Assembly: GCF_016808095.1 (NCBI RefSeq)
Contig: NC_068975.1
Span: 33,255,001-33,319,000, forward strand
Direction of reading: 5' to 3'
Source: Vigna angularis
Taxonomy: Eukaryota > Streptophyta > Magnoliopsida > Fabales > Fabaceae
Length of the DNA stretch: 64,000 nucleotides
Part shown: piece after piece, positions 25,141 through 38,100 of the stretch
Numbering within the stretch: position 1 is the stretch's first letter
How the letters are laid out: each line of letters starts with the position of its first letter
Position numbers and translations under genes: made by a program
The notes under the pieces: model-generated
The model's database searches: none
What the model was told of the DNA's origin: nothing
Seen by the model: the letters and a program-made list of their open reading frames with translations, nothing else

Positions 25141-27382
25141 CATATTGTATGACTGGGAGATATATTTTTTCATTACAGTCTTTCTATCTTCTAATCTTTA
25201 GATCTTTAGGACATAGCATACTTCAACTCCGGGGAAATACTTGCAAAAAATACTCTGACATACTTATCTTTTAAATTTGGTTTTGTTATTCATAAACAAC
25301 TTCTTTATCCGTTATCAATATCTTAATTCTGTTATTTATTCAGGTATTATTTGTCCAAATCTTTTACCCAATAATATCTTGCACGTTGATCCATTAATAA
25401 CTTAACCCAACATCAATGTCTTTAAATACTGACCCAACATCAATGTGGTTGAACAATGACATAAGAAATAGACCCAAGAGTTAGAAATAGTAACATATCC
25501 TCTACACCATACACATATTAATGTCATATACTAATATATGTGCTTAGGATAATTAATGTTATTAATTTTAAAATAATAAAATTATAGTTAGAAACGAAAT
25601 TATTAAATATTAGAATGTTTTAAGAGATATGAATTTTAATATGTGGTTGCTAAGAAGTGTTGATGGGGCTTCACTTTGCAGTTACTTGCAAATACCACAA
25701 ATTGATAATAAGTTGTCGTATTACCAAACACGGCCCAACAAATTTGACACGTGACAAATCCTTTATGCTTGTTATCATTTATATGTTTGTTTTAAGTAAT
25801 CAACGGTTACTGCGTGATAGTTCAGAGCAAACTTTAATTTTTGACAGTCAAAGGAATCCATGGTTATGATTTATTAGTTTTTTTTATCATTTTTATTTTA
25901 TGTACAACTAGGTCACAATTATTTATAATTATATAATAATATAGATACTTAAACTATTATATCAAAATTTAAATGATATATTGTTACAATTAGAAATTTA
26001 TATAAAGATTGTTAAAATATCATTATTGTTTTTAAAGTTTAGTGATTCTTTAGGCATCTTATGTCGAGTTTGTTAAGTGCCATTTTATGAATTCAAAATA
26101 AAATAATAAATAAGATTGTTAGTATAAATATTTATCATTTATTTTTTTTTTCCATTTTTAAACACACACAAATATAGAATATTAATATGTTTAATCATTA
26201 AAAAGTTAAATTAATATCTGAATAAGTTGAAATTTAAAAGAAAAGAATTTTAGGAAAACAAAGTCATTTTTCACGTTATAAGCATTTTTTTTATAGCCTT
26301 CTTCAGTGGAAGGTTTGTCTCCTCCAAACTCTCCTCAAGACTAGTCATGAGGTATCCCATCAATTCGAAAAATTAAAAATAGCGTTGATTGGGGGAATAT
26401 TCTAAATTGATGGGGAAACTTAATTTGATCTTACTATTCTAAAATAATTACATTTTATTAATTTTATACCAAACAATTACTTTATGTGGTTAAAGTCTTC
26501 AAATGCATCTCCAAGGTATCCTCTTATTTTGAATTTTCCGTATCTCATTCGAACTCCTCTTTGTTTTCTTTCGTGTCAAATTAATTTATTTTCTTTTCTT
26601 ACATTTAGAGGTGTTTGATTGTTTTATGATTTCTACCTTGCTAGGATTTGTCAATCCGATGCAAGTGCCAATTTGTTGTGATGAAATTTGTTTCGTTAAG
26701 AGAACAAAATAGGTGACGTCACCAACAATTAAAATTATTTTAGTCATCAAAATATAGAGGACAAATAAAAAGAACATAGATAGATTATGCTAAATTATCA
26801 ATTTACTCATATCTCTAGGGTTAGATTTGATTTAATTAGTCCTTATTTTTTAAATTTTAATTTAATCATTTATATGAAGAAATTCGCACGATTAATAATT
26901 TTTAAATCGTGATGATTAAAAGCAATTGCAAAATACACACTGTTCTCTAAATAGTTTTACTATATATATTGAACTTTCAATTACTTTTCCTCTTAAAAAT
27001 TGAGCTTCAATCATTGTTTAGTGTAGAATTTCTTTTCTGAAAACTTATGGGTATACGTGGTATCCCTGCTCATAAAATCAAACAAATTCATCTTAGAAAA
27101 TATATTGAACATATTTTCTAGAATTAACTTACAATACCTAATACAAAAAGTATTTGTATTTGTCAAATTCAAAGTTTTAGATTCCTCATTACTGGATATG
27201 AAGAAAACAAGTCATCCAAACAAACAACTCATGGATTAAATATTAAAAACACACAAGAAGACGAGGAAATTGCAAAAGCAAAGATAGGAAATTGCAAAAG
27301 CAAGTGAGAGACTTTCAATTCACACGTTTTAATTATTGTGTCGAATTTCAAGTAACAAATGTTGTTGCATGATGATTTGTTT

Positions 27383-27429
<47 letters not shown>

Positions 27430-27983
27430 CTCTGATTCTAAACCGACTGAATTACTTATTTAATTTTAAAATACTAAGAAATTAAAGTAAATTCAACCCT
27501 AATACTACATCAACAGTTTAATAAAAAAATATAATGTTAAGCACGCCCAACAACAATGAGATTATTTTAATGAGCAGAACATATGATATGATCTATTGAA
27601 CAATCAGTCTAGTTAAATACCAGTTATTTGTAAACCTTCTGTGCTACTTTTATTAAATACTCATATAACATACAGAAGTAACAATAAGTTATCAGTCTGA
27701 GAAGAACATTGAATAAAAAGAATAACTGAGTTGAGATGCAAAGAAAGAAAGAAAGAAAAAGTATATATATTAATAAGAAGAAATAGAAAGAAATAAATGA
27801 AGTGAAAGAGATTTAAATTAAGTAAGGTTTGGAAGGTAAGTATTTACAGGGTGTAGAAGACAAAAATGAAGATTTAAAAAAGGTATGAAATGGTAAACCT
27901 AAGAAAGTAGTGAAAAAAGAAAGAAGGGAATGATTGATTGGAAACAGAAGGTGCTCTGATACATTATGAGATTGCATAATTAA
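25141..27983. other. Intergenic region
   Basis: About 2.8 kb of AT-rich sequence between the solo LTR and the 3' end of the JAZ gene. It holds a TA microsatellite at 27387-27428. Frames at 25657, 26586 and 27057 are short and have no domain signal. Confidence 0.5.
27387..27428. repeat. (TA)n microsatellite
   Basis: About 21 perfect TA units, 555 bp downstream of the JAZ stop codon. Confidence 0.95.
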
Positions 27984-29098
27984 CTAGTGATGATATGGAG
28001 AGGCTTCTTGAACCCGATTCTTTCTCTTGAGAAGGAAGCGTTGCAACGATTTTCTCATAGAAAGGCCACTGCCAGGGCTATACAATTGATTAGGAGATTG
28101 CAAAACTGTTGGAGAAGATGCCTCTGACCCACTTCCTGTCCTCGTTCTTTCTTCCAATTTTCCATTTGCAAGCATTAAAATAGATTTAGCCTGCACAACA
28201 CCAACCCACTTACTGTTAAACTCACAAAATTCACCAATTCAATGCCTTTCTTCTTCGATAAATAAAGTGTACCAGACGGTGACTTTCAAAAAAGAAAAGC
28301 ATGCCATGAATGTATTTTGGTAAACAAGTTGCGTGCAGTTTTGGAAGTCAAAAGAAGAAGTCTGTGGTGGATTATGAAGTTTCTAGGAAACTTGTTGACT
28401 CCTCCACCATTGTCACCTACCGTTTCTTTTATCCTTCTAAAAATCTTTTTATTTTACTTCTTCTACTGCTTACACACCAAACTTGTCGGCAACCACCCTA
28501 TCCCCCTTTTAAAATGTTATCACCTTTCATGTCATTTTACATTAATAAATTATGTATACGATTTTTCCTTTTTATTCAGTAAAACAATATTAATGAATGC
28601 TGTAATAATTCCTATTATACTCCCTAAATCTGATCATCTACACTGGCTCCAATTTATTGCATGCAGATATTTATGTTTTGTATAAGGCTCTAACTACCAA
28701 CAAAAGCCGATCCAATTATCTACAACACATTTTCTAGATCTGATTGCATAGAAAAAACCATAATAAACAAGGAGCACGGAATGCTGAAAAAGAAATTGCA
28801 ACGAACAAACATACCTGAAGCTCGGTGACATCTGCAACACAAATCTTGCCGTCGTAGAAAATTGTGAGTGGTTGTTGTTGGTGTTCCTGGCGGTGGTGGT
28901 GATGGAGCGGACTGGTTTCCGTAGCTCCTTGAACCCTTTCATAAGAAAAACAAAAAATTGAATACCGAAATGAAAGAAAAGAGAAGAAGAGAATGAAATG
29001 AATTTAGAAAATGGGTTGGTTGGTTACCTGGAGTGGCGGAGAGGGTCAGAATCGGAGGGAGGGAAAAGGGCAAGTTCCAAGTTGCAGTTTCGCCTCAT
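27984..29098 (-). CDS. JAZ8: JAZ8-type jasmonate ZIM-domain repressor (TIFY family)
   Basis: Three exons join in frame: 29098-29028, 28935-28815 and 28190-27984 (399 nt, 132 aa, stop TAG). JAZ proteins repress MYC transcription factors in the nucleus and are removed by COI1 when jasmonoyl-isoleucine is present. Three motifs are visible. An N-terminal EAR-type motif (LELALFP, residues 8-14) can recruit TOPLESS directly. The TIFY/ZIM core is PLTIFYDGKICVADVTELQ, residues about 45-63. The C-terminal Jas motif is SLQRFLLKRKNRVQEASPYH. The usual degron LPIARR before SLxRFL is missing (SPGSGLSMRKSLQRF instead), as in Arabidopsis JAZ7 and JAZ8. The protein is therefore predicted to bind COI1 weakly and to be a stable repressor. 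Small size and C-terminus SPYH also match JAZ8. Confidence 0.92.
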
Positions 29099-29164
29099 GT
29101 TTGAGTTTGAAGTTAGAGAGAGAAAGCGAAGAGAATTAAGGTAGAGAATGAATGAAAGACGTAT

Positions 29165-29172
29165 TATAAATA
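29165..29172 (-). promoter_or_regulatory. TATA-like box of the JAZ gene
   Basis: On the minus strand the sequence reads TATTTATA about 67 bp before the JAZ start codon, a plausible core-promoter position. The 5' UTR would then be short. Confidence 0.45.
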
Positions 29173-29308
29173 TGTGCGAAAGCAAACATTGGACAGTATT
29201 TGTACATAAGAACACGTAAAGCACAAGGCAAAGAATTATCGGCGGGAAGAGTGAAGGATGCGGTGGAAAGGGACAGCGATCGGCGTCTTGTGTTGCATAC
29301 AGTTTCAG

Positions 29309-29346
29309 CACGTGTTCCACGCTTTTCAAATATTTTAAATCACGTG
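29309..29346. promoter_or_regulatory. Pair of G-boxes upstream of the JAZ gene
   Basis: Two perfect palindromic CACGTG G-boxes at 29309-29314 and 29341-29346 lie about 210-250 bp upstream of the JAZ ATG. MYC2-type bHLH factors bind such sites and activate JAZ genes in negative feedback. That role here is inferred from the motif and position. Confidence 0.6.
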
Positions 29347-30424
29347 TTATGTTATGTGTGTGTAAGTGTATGGTTGTGTGCCACCCCACACGAAACCGCT
29401 ACACCACTTGTGATTCCTGCCGCTGCCACGCTATCACCACCGATTCTAAAATCATTATACTCGTGCATCAAAATCAAAACCTTCGATATTACTATTTTTA
29501 TAGCCCCTCCACGCATTTAACGTTGTTCTTTTACTAATGTTCCGCACTGTTTCTTCGTCATTAGCCCTATATTAATAATTAATTACACACCCACCACTGT
29601 TTCATTCTCATCTTACTATACAAATTTATAGTTTAATCAAACCCTGTTATTTATCTTTTCTTAATCATTATTAGTTCGTGTTCAGCGTGAGGAATATTCG
29701 TCTTAATTAAAATGATTGATCGGACCTGATATTTTCAAACACTATCCGTCGACAGTGACAAAAGTTCTACAATGTAATTTAAATTAGCAATATATTAAAA
29801 GTCTTATTGCTTTATTTATTATGAGAAATGTTTATTTCTAAAAATTATATTATTTTATATAATATTTAGAACTATTCCTTTTTTTTTCTCATTATTTGTT
29901 TATAATTTAAAACCATTCATTTAGTTCACGTTCTTTTGGTGTTAGGGGCTTTGATTAATATGAATTATCCATGACAGTATGGATTGAATTTTCTTAAAAA
30001 ATAATAATTATATTCTTCTAAAAGCTGTTTATACTACACTTATCCTCTTCTTTATTTAGAATATACATTTGAAGGAAAGATGAATGCATAATACACTTGA
30101 GTTCATCCTAATATAAGTAAGATTTGTTATTTATAATGAGTTTGGTGATAGTTATGAAAAGTTTTCTTATTGCATCGTAGACGTCATTGCCTATTCCAAA
30201 AATTACAAGCGGTGTGAAAAACTTGTGAAAGTAGATTTTTTTAACATATTTTGGACCTAACTACTAGAACGGATCATACCAAATCTGAAACATAAAAGGA
30301 GCACACAACACGTGATTTGTATCAGTTCTTTTCTCTATTGTCACGACACCTAACAGTGTATAAGTCAAGGAATGCTAACTTTTGAAAAAGCTCTTTTAAT
30401 GATTTTTCATTGATAACTAGTATA
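29347..30424. other. Intergenic, JAZ distal promoter and AT-rich spacer
   Basis: No gene is supported. Frames at 29200-29537 overlap the JAZ promoter and carry no domain. Confidence 0.45.
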
Positions 30425-31118
30425 GTCAAAATATGTTGAAATCTGTGAATCAATTCGGCTTATCATAGGTTTAAATCGGGTTGAGTTAAAAAAAATGTGA
30501 AAATTTTGATGCAAGTCAATTTTGACCCGGTTCGCGAAGAACCCAGTCCGGGTGAGCCGAGTTAGCTCACCAACCCACCTATTTTTTTTATTGAAATAAA
30601 ATTAATTATTCAAATCCTATTTTTTTTATTAAAATCAAATTAATTAAATTAATTATTCAAAACGCACAACTTTTATTTTGCAGTAGAGCTTTTCGTGCTG
30701 CGTTGTGTTGTTGTCTGCTATATATTTTTGTTAAGGGCTATATGTAGTTTCTTGATTAAACGGTTGTGTATGTTTCATTAAACTAAATTGACAAAATTTT
30801 ATGCTTGATAGCTTAGAATATATAACAATAGTGTTCTTTTGTTTCATTTTCTTTTATATCAATTGGTCCAATTATTACTGTTTCAATTTGATCGATCAAA
30901 GTAACATGTTATAATAATCTCAGAAGAAGAGGGTGAAAAAAAAGTTAAGTGAGTCAATGAGCCAACCCGTTTAACCCACCAACCCGTGGTGGGTCGAGTC
31001 GGGTTCAAATTTTTTCGGCTCGCTAATAAATGAGCCGGGTTGGGTTGGCTCACTAAGTGGCCAACCCGTGGTAGATCGGGTTGGGTCGAGCCGGATTACC
31101 CATTTTGACAGCTCTGTT
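30425..31118. mobile_element. Possible hAT-like non-autonomous repeat
   Basis: An approximately 0.7-kb segment flanked by GC-richer blocks rich in AACCCG and CGGGTTGGGT words, in opposite arrangement on the two sides. It ends in CCCATTTTGACAGCTCTG, which resembles plant hAT terminal sequences (CAGAGCTGTCAAAATGGG on the other strand). A degenerate left match (TATAGTCAAAATATG) lies near 30422. No clear 8-bp target duplication was found. Confidence 0.35.
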
Positions 31119-31790
31119 CGTAACATTTATAAAAATTCATGTTTAAAACGAATTCAATTCTTTACCATTTAAACCATTAAGCATTTAATGCTTTCACTTA
31201 TAACTTCATTTATGGTCAAAATCTAAAACGGACCTAAACAGGTCCAAAACCCAACATGAGTGTTTAGTATGGAAGAATTAATACTCATATTATTATTGAT
31301 TTAAAGTCATTTTCTCTAATAAGAAAAAAATATATTATACTTTTATTATGTTATTCTTTCATTCTAATATGTTTCTGATAAAATGTTAAAATATTGTTTT
31401 TCTGATTACTTTTCCTTTTCTTTTTAAACAATAAAAATAATTTTATTAACTTTTACAATAATCAACTTAAATCACTCCCAATATATAAATATAATTTGAA
31501 TGAGACTGTCAGGAAGTGGTCTCACAAAAATTTGCAGCTTATATACTTAAATAATATCTTTGAATCCACATCCACTTGATCCATGATAGCTAAATAATAT
31601 GCTATTCATTTGTTCAAAATTTCTAGGCCAATAACATCATCTCGAAAGAGACTGAAAAAAAAAATAAAATAAACGTGATATGAAGTAGATCCCAAAAGTT
31701 ACGGCCTTTGGTTTTGACAATTTCTCGCGTTTCTAATAATAAGGGTGTGAAAAAATACCAGATCTGCTAGTCACAATTACAATCATTTTC
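31119..31790. other. AT-rich spacer, nothing recognised
   Basis: No coding, RNA or repeat structure seen. Confidence 0.45.
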
Positions 31791-31993
<203 letters not shown>

Positions 31994-32410
31994 TTCTGAG
32001 TTGATTAAATTAATTTCGTAGCTTAATTTTGTGATTTTTATTATACCACGTAAATTTAAGATTATTATGTTCACTAATATAGTGAAGTTGTTAAAGTGAT
32101 TATTTAATTTAATTTGATAGATATTAACTTTTTTTTTAATTTGAATTACATTGATTGAGCTCCAATGAGTATTTTTTTTTTCACTTTTGATTATGCTTTC
32201 TATTTTATCAATTACATAATTTTTTAAAGAAGATTATATTATTCATCACTTAAAGACATTTGAGACATTTAAGGTATGTTAATATCTCAAAGTTCATTAA
32301 TTTTTTTTTGTCTTAAAATTTATTATAAAAAAATATAAGATATAAGAAATTATATCAAATTCATTGATAAAATTTATATTTTATAAGACAGACAAATTAT
32401 ATTTATTATG

Positions 32411-32411
<1 letters not shown>

Positions 32412-32480
<69 letters not shown>
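32412..32480. repeat. (TA)n microsatellite
   Basis: About 34 uninterrupted AT units. Confidence 0.96.
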
Positions 32481-32485
<5 letters not shown>

Positions 32486-35069
32486 TACAAAAATAGAATA
32501 TTAATTTATATTTTTTTTTCTATTAATGAAAGTTAAATTAGTTAACTTATTAGTATAATGATTTTTTTTTCTAAAAAAATGAAAAACTTTCTCTACACGT
32601 ATGGTAATTACAGCGTATTCGGGTAGCAAGAATTATGTATTACAGCGTTATATTTTTCTTATTGTTTATACTATATTATACAATAGAAAATACATGCTCC
32701 TGTAAACTTATGGTAATTTTTTTTATGATAATAAAAAGTTAAAAAAAATAATTAAAATTGTTAATAAATATAAAAATACTAGCTGTAGAAGAAGCAAAAA
32801 ATGCATACATACAAAATTCAATTTCCATTATTTAATTGTTAATAATAAAAACTTAAAAGTTGATTAAAAATAAAATAGGGTATTTTTTAAGAAGTGGATC
32901 ATAATATAAATTTAAGGTAGAATCATGATTAAAGCTGGAATGTTAGTCGGTAGAAGTGAGATGAGTGTGAGCGAGGATCTTGCCTAAATGATTTATGTCA
33001 CATGTATGTTTGAGACAGTAGAAGGGATTGCTTAGGTGTTTTAGGTTATGTTATGTATTGTGAAAGAGATGGCGCAAACATGAGAGGAATAAGACAACAT
33101 TGGTACGTGTTTACTAAGAAAAAGGAAAAACCATGACATTGGATTGGACATTGTCCTCTCTAGTTTACCGACTTCTTTACTTCTAAAACGTGTCGGAGCC
33201 TGTCTTCAATATTCCATTTGTAGGAACTTATATGCAAGTGGAAACCATTACCAACCAATTTGGAACTGTTTTTCACTTCAAGACAATAAATACATCTAAA
33301 TTACCCTCCCATCACCTTCATATATTTTACGCTACAAAAATATCTCTACAAAAATTAATCAACTTCAGACCAATGTAACACTACTTTTCTTCACATAGGA
33401 TTTTCCTTCTGTCAACATCTCTATCTTGTTATCTTGTTTTTCTTTTGCATGTGCGTGATTCTATTTTTTGTGAAACATGAGATTATTTCGTCAACGGTGA
33501 CATTTCATGTGTATTTACCAAGAATTACTTACAAGGTTCTCGGATCCTTCGTGCTGGGCTCAACCTAATTTGGTTCTTTGTTTGACAAGTCCACTGAGTC
33601 ATGGCCACCGATTGTACATGACTTTCTCACAAGTTGTACAATTTGGACACCTTTCTTTCGTTTCTTTCCGCTCATGTTATTGCCTGTGGATTATGGGATG
33701 CATGCATTAAACATATGCGTTAAATAAAATATCTTCGCTGTCAATTTTTTTTAGATATATATATATATAAATTTAGAATTATCAAATATATCAAGTATAC
33801 TCAAATTAAAAAAACAAAATTACCTATATACCATTTTATATGTGTAAAAAAAGTTTGAGATCAAGGCTCCTCAACCACAAACTTTGATATTTTTTATAAG
33901 ATATATAGTTGAATTAATTTGTTTGACCTAAACTATTTTACAAATTTTATTTAGATATTTTACTTTTTAATTGGTTCCTGAACTGTCTAGGTATACTATC
34001 ATAGGAATGACAAGATGAATTATATAGTTCATAAAATCGGGTAAAGTTGAAAGATATGATTAAGTATTTGAATCATCTAAGTTACATCATAATATCTCAG
34101 ATACAGCTAAGTAAAGGTATATGTGAGTTTTGAAGCTAATGTCTCATATTTAAATCAGACTTCTAACATAATATAAGAAACACACAAAATCTTGATAGTT
34201 TTGGTGAAACAAATGTTGACTCCTGAAAAAAAAAAAATTAAACTCATCACACTTTAACTATTTTCAATATATAATCATGAGTTTTTAAATAATGATAAAT
34301 AATTGTGAAAGCATCTCCCAATTGTGTCTTGTCTTTTGGAAACTTTCCTCCTTACCAACAAACACATTTAAAACATCTTGTTATATTAGTTTTATATTTT
34401 AAAAGGTAAAATGAGAAATTATATATCTAGCTTGGAATTTCATCGAAACTCTTCATGTAAATAAAATTTATGCAATCACGCCATAATTGTCACTGTCAAG
34501 CTGCTTTAGTTAGCTAAGGATGCAAAATCTATGATGGTAATTTGTCAGTTGTTGGCATCAAGCAGCACTCAGTCACTATTAATCACTATTGCTTTGTCCC
34601 CTAACCAACAATTATGAAATCCAAGAATGTAAAATACTAAAATCTTCTCTTATCATAACCATTTCAGAGAAAAGGAAGAATGTGTTCATGTTTATTTGAT
34701 TTTCTTTCCCTTTCTTCACATACACATGTATACAATTACAGTTAAAGTTATTATAATTTTTTTTTAAAAATTCCATAAATAATTTTCTAAATACTCATTT
34801 TCTATAAAATTTGAGCATTAATTTTTCAAATATCGAAATTAAAAAATTATTCTATTTGATCATAATATATCAAAACAACGAATTGATAGCTTTATTACAC
34901 TTGGTTTTTCTACATTTCAAAGTTATAACAAGGCAAAGTCAAACACATGGTGGTGGAAATTGAAGGTTTTGGAGATAATGAATGGGGATGGAAACGGTAC
35001 TTGAAAGTAGAAGGGAGATAAAGCTTATTCAAACCCTTAAATACCGATAATCATTGACATTAAGATCCA
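32481..35069. other. Intergenic region
   Basis: About 2.6 kb of AT-rich DNA with no supported gene. Short frames at 33190-33378 and 33507-33710 show no family resemblance. Confidence 0.45.
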
Positions 35070-35151
35070 ATAATATCATTAACTAATGAGTAATCCTTAA
35101 GAAATCAGGGCAATGGTGACATAATATCATTAACTAATGAGTAATCCTTAA
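35070..35151. repeat. Direct repeat of 31 bp, period 51
   Basis: ATAATATCATTAACTAATGA, followed by GTAATCCTTAA, is present identically at 35070-35100 and 35121-35151. This is a recent tandem duplication just beyond the 3' end of the DUF1365 coding sequence. Confidence 0.9.
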
Positions 35152-35195
35152 CTAGTAAAGTACACCGATAATATAAAAGAAATGGTTACTATTTT

Positions 35196-38100
35196 CTATG
35201 ACCATGGCCACTTAGCATCTCTCCATCTAAAGCACCGGTTTATGGAACGAACGTCATCTAAGCAACTTTGGTCGCTTTCTCTCTGTTGCAGATGCCTATT
35301 AGCATCACTAAATCCACAACACTGCAGTGTTTTATCCCGTGTCAACGCTTCCTCCTTGTATGCGGGAATGTTATATCTGGGGTGTTGGACAAAACGCACA
35401 TTTTTCCACCACAGTTTTATAGCCTGTGGAAAACAAGATGGAGCAGGATCAACATACTGAACACGGTACAACTGTCACTTCAAACATTTGGCATTTCAGA
35501 CAAGAACACTTGTCTGAAAGTAAGTTAAATACTCTACACTAACAATATCCTTTTATTTCTAAGTCTATCAATGAAATATGTAATGATTTCCATTTGGCTA
35601 AACAAAGGTTGCCATACACACCAATTGATTCATATGGATATTAGAGTACCTGTTTCCAAAATTTCAGTACTTGGCCACAAATAGTTTTTTTACTATACTT
35701 GATGATTTTAGAAGTTATACTTGGATTGTTTTGCTAAAATCAAATGTAGAAGTGGGATTACATGTGCATAATTTTATTTACTTGGCTGAAAGTCAATTTG
35801 ATGTAAGGGTCAAACCATTCCATACGATAATGGAGTGTTTTTATGATGGATTTGTTTCCTAAGCATGGTATAAGCGAGAGGAATGTCCAAGAGTATAGCA
35901 TTAGCATTTCTGTAAGTTTTGTTCCCAAGATCTGTGCACACAACCAAGTTTAAGTTAAAAACTATTTAGTGGATAACCATATTTATTATGCCAAAGCAAT
36001 CATTATTCAAATCCAAAGGAGTGTGCAATTATAACCTTTTCTAAATATCAATTCTATAACTTTTCTATAATGTACAGGTTTTTATCTATCAACAGTAAAA
36101 ATACAAGATTATTCAGTTAAGAGATATAAAACTATTAGGTATAAAAATACATTCACAAACCTTCAAGTACTAACTCAAGCTTGTGGGAAAGTTCATGCTT
36201 GACATGGTACTATTCCTTATGATCACATGATCAACAGTTTAGTCACTATTGTCCCCTATTGTGTTTAGTACAGAGGGCCGCCTCTGATTATAAGGAGCCG
36301 CTCTCAGCAAATTTCAGCTCCAATCACAGTTCATATTTTAGTAATTTCAAGTTCAAAACTCTTAAATTGTTTGCAAAAAAAAAACGTCTGACAGCATTTG
36401 CTCTAAATACTTCTTGTCATAAAAGAACGCAGCAAGAGGAAAGTATGAAAAAGAAGCTTACATGCCAATATATCCAAACTGCAACTTTATGAGGCATCAA
36501 CCAAAAGAAAACTGCATGATCTAACTCTGGGGATGAACTCAGCTTTTTGGCTTTCAGAGTGGCAGTAAAATAGTTTCCATGCTCAGGCTGATGAACCGAA
36601 ATTGATATTGTAAGATTTTCTCCAGGATCACTTGCTTTGATATTCCAACTTCCTAGCATATCCTAGCATAGCACAGGGAGTTGCTATCAATAAAATGAGG
36701 AAAAATTATAAAAACTTATTGTGATTATATTAAAACTTAAATTTAACCTTGTAGACAAGTATTTAACGTAAACCATGATATCTAGAAAACATTGTAGTAT
36801 ACATAGGAAAAGTATTAGTCCAGACAGAGTCTTCATTACCATCATTTAGTTCCAGTTTCATTTCCCTAACATAGTGAACAGTGGTATATTTACTCTCTAT
36901 ATTCTGAGAATGACAGTATTTTATTTGCATCCTCTATAAAAAGACAAAAAACAGATAGAAGAGACGCTCAAACCGTGTCCTCTGTTCTATATAGACATAA
37001 TCCAGTAAATGTAGGACATAATTTGCCTATTTACATGATACAATGTGCCTATAATTACATAGACCCTAATTAAATAAGGAAAAAAATCATAAGATATATA
37101 AAAAGAATAAATTATAGGAGATCTTTTAAGATACTCTAAAAATATTCTAAGCTATAAAAATGATATCATCAAATATTTGTCAGATTTTAAAACATCCTAA
37201 TCTAAATACATCAGACAGTGAATTATGATAATTGTAGACCACATCATAGCATTTACTAGACCATATCCATAGGTTCTTGCCAATAACTTCATTTTTATTC
37301 TTAACAACTTTCAGTACAATTTTTCCTCATAGCAAATCTGATGTATAGCAACTACATCGCAAGCATACCATGTAAACGACAGTAGTATACAGCAGACTGT
37401 GATATAATGTAACTTTATCCTTTTCTGGAACTTCCACAGGCAACATCATCTGAAGCTACTTTGGGAGCACGAATAAGAAAACGCATAGAATCCAAAAGCA
37501 AAAGGTAAGCTTGCCAACTAATCAAACATTTGTCTTAGAATATAACATTCCATGTGATGTCTCCAAAAGTATACTTCTTACCCTAACTCTTCTATAAACA
37601 CGGAGAAAATTTTATCTCTTGTTATTTATATCATTGCCTAAGTGCAAGTAGACTCAATCTCCAGTTCAGGAAGATGAACACCGAAGAAAAGATGCAGAAC
37701 AGTGTAAATAAACCCATTCTCAACAACCACAAGAAAAAAAAAAATACAAGGGTAGAGAGGAACTGAGGTGGTAACTTTTGTTTTTTCAATCCGGATAAAA
37801 TACCACAATATTGAACCAATAATTGTTAAGTGAACCATAATGTCGTGACTCCTTACTAAAGCAAAAGGAACTTACATACCATAAAAGGACTGACATGCAA
37901 AGCCTTGGCCACTAGATCAGAGTGCGGGTCAAAAACAAAAGATACTCTTTCACCCCATGGTGTATTCGTAACCTGAAAAAAAAATTGCAGTACTATCAAT
38001 ACAGCAAAAATATGGTCCCAAACATCCTACTGATAGTAAGATAACTAGACCCTTGCACAGCAGATTCTTAATATCTACTTGGGGACATTATTTTATAGAA

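Noticed and set aside
35182..35528. Plus-strand frames over the DUF1365 last exon
   Set aside because: The minus strand here encodes the conserved WWKNVRFVQHPRY and RWRDAKWPW exon, so the plus frames are shadows.
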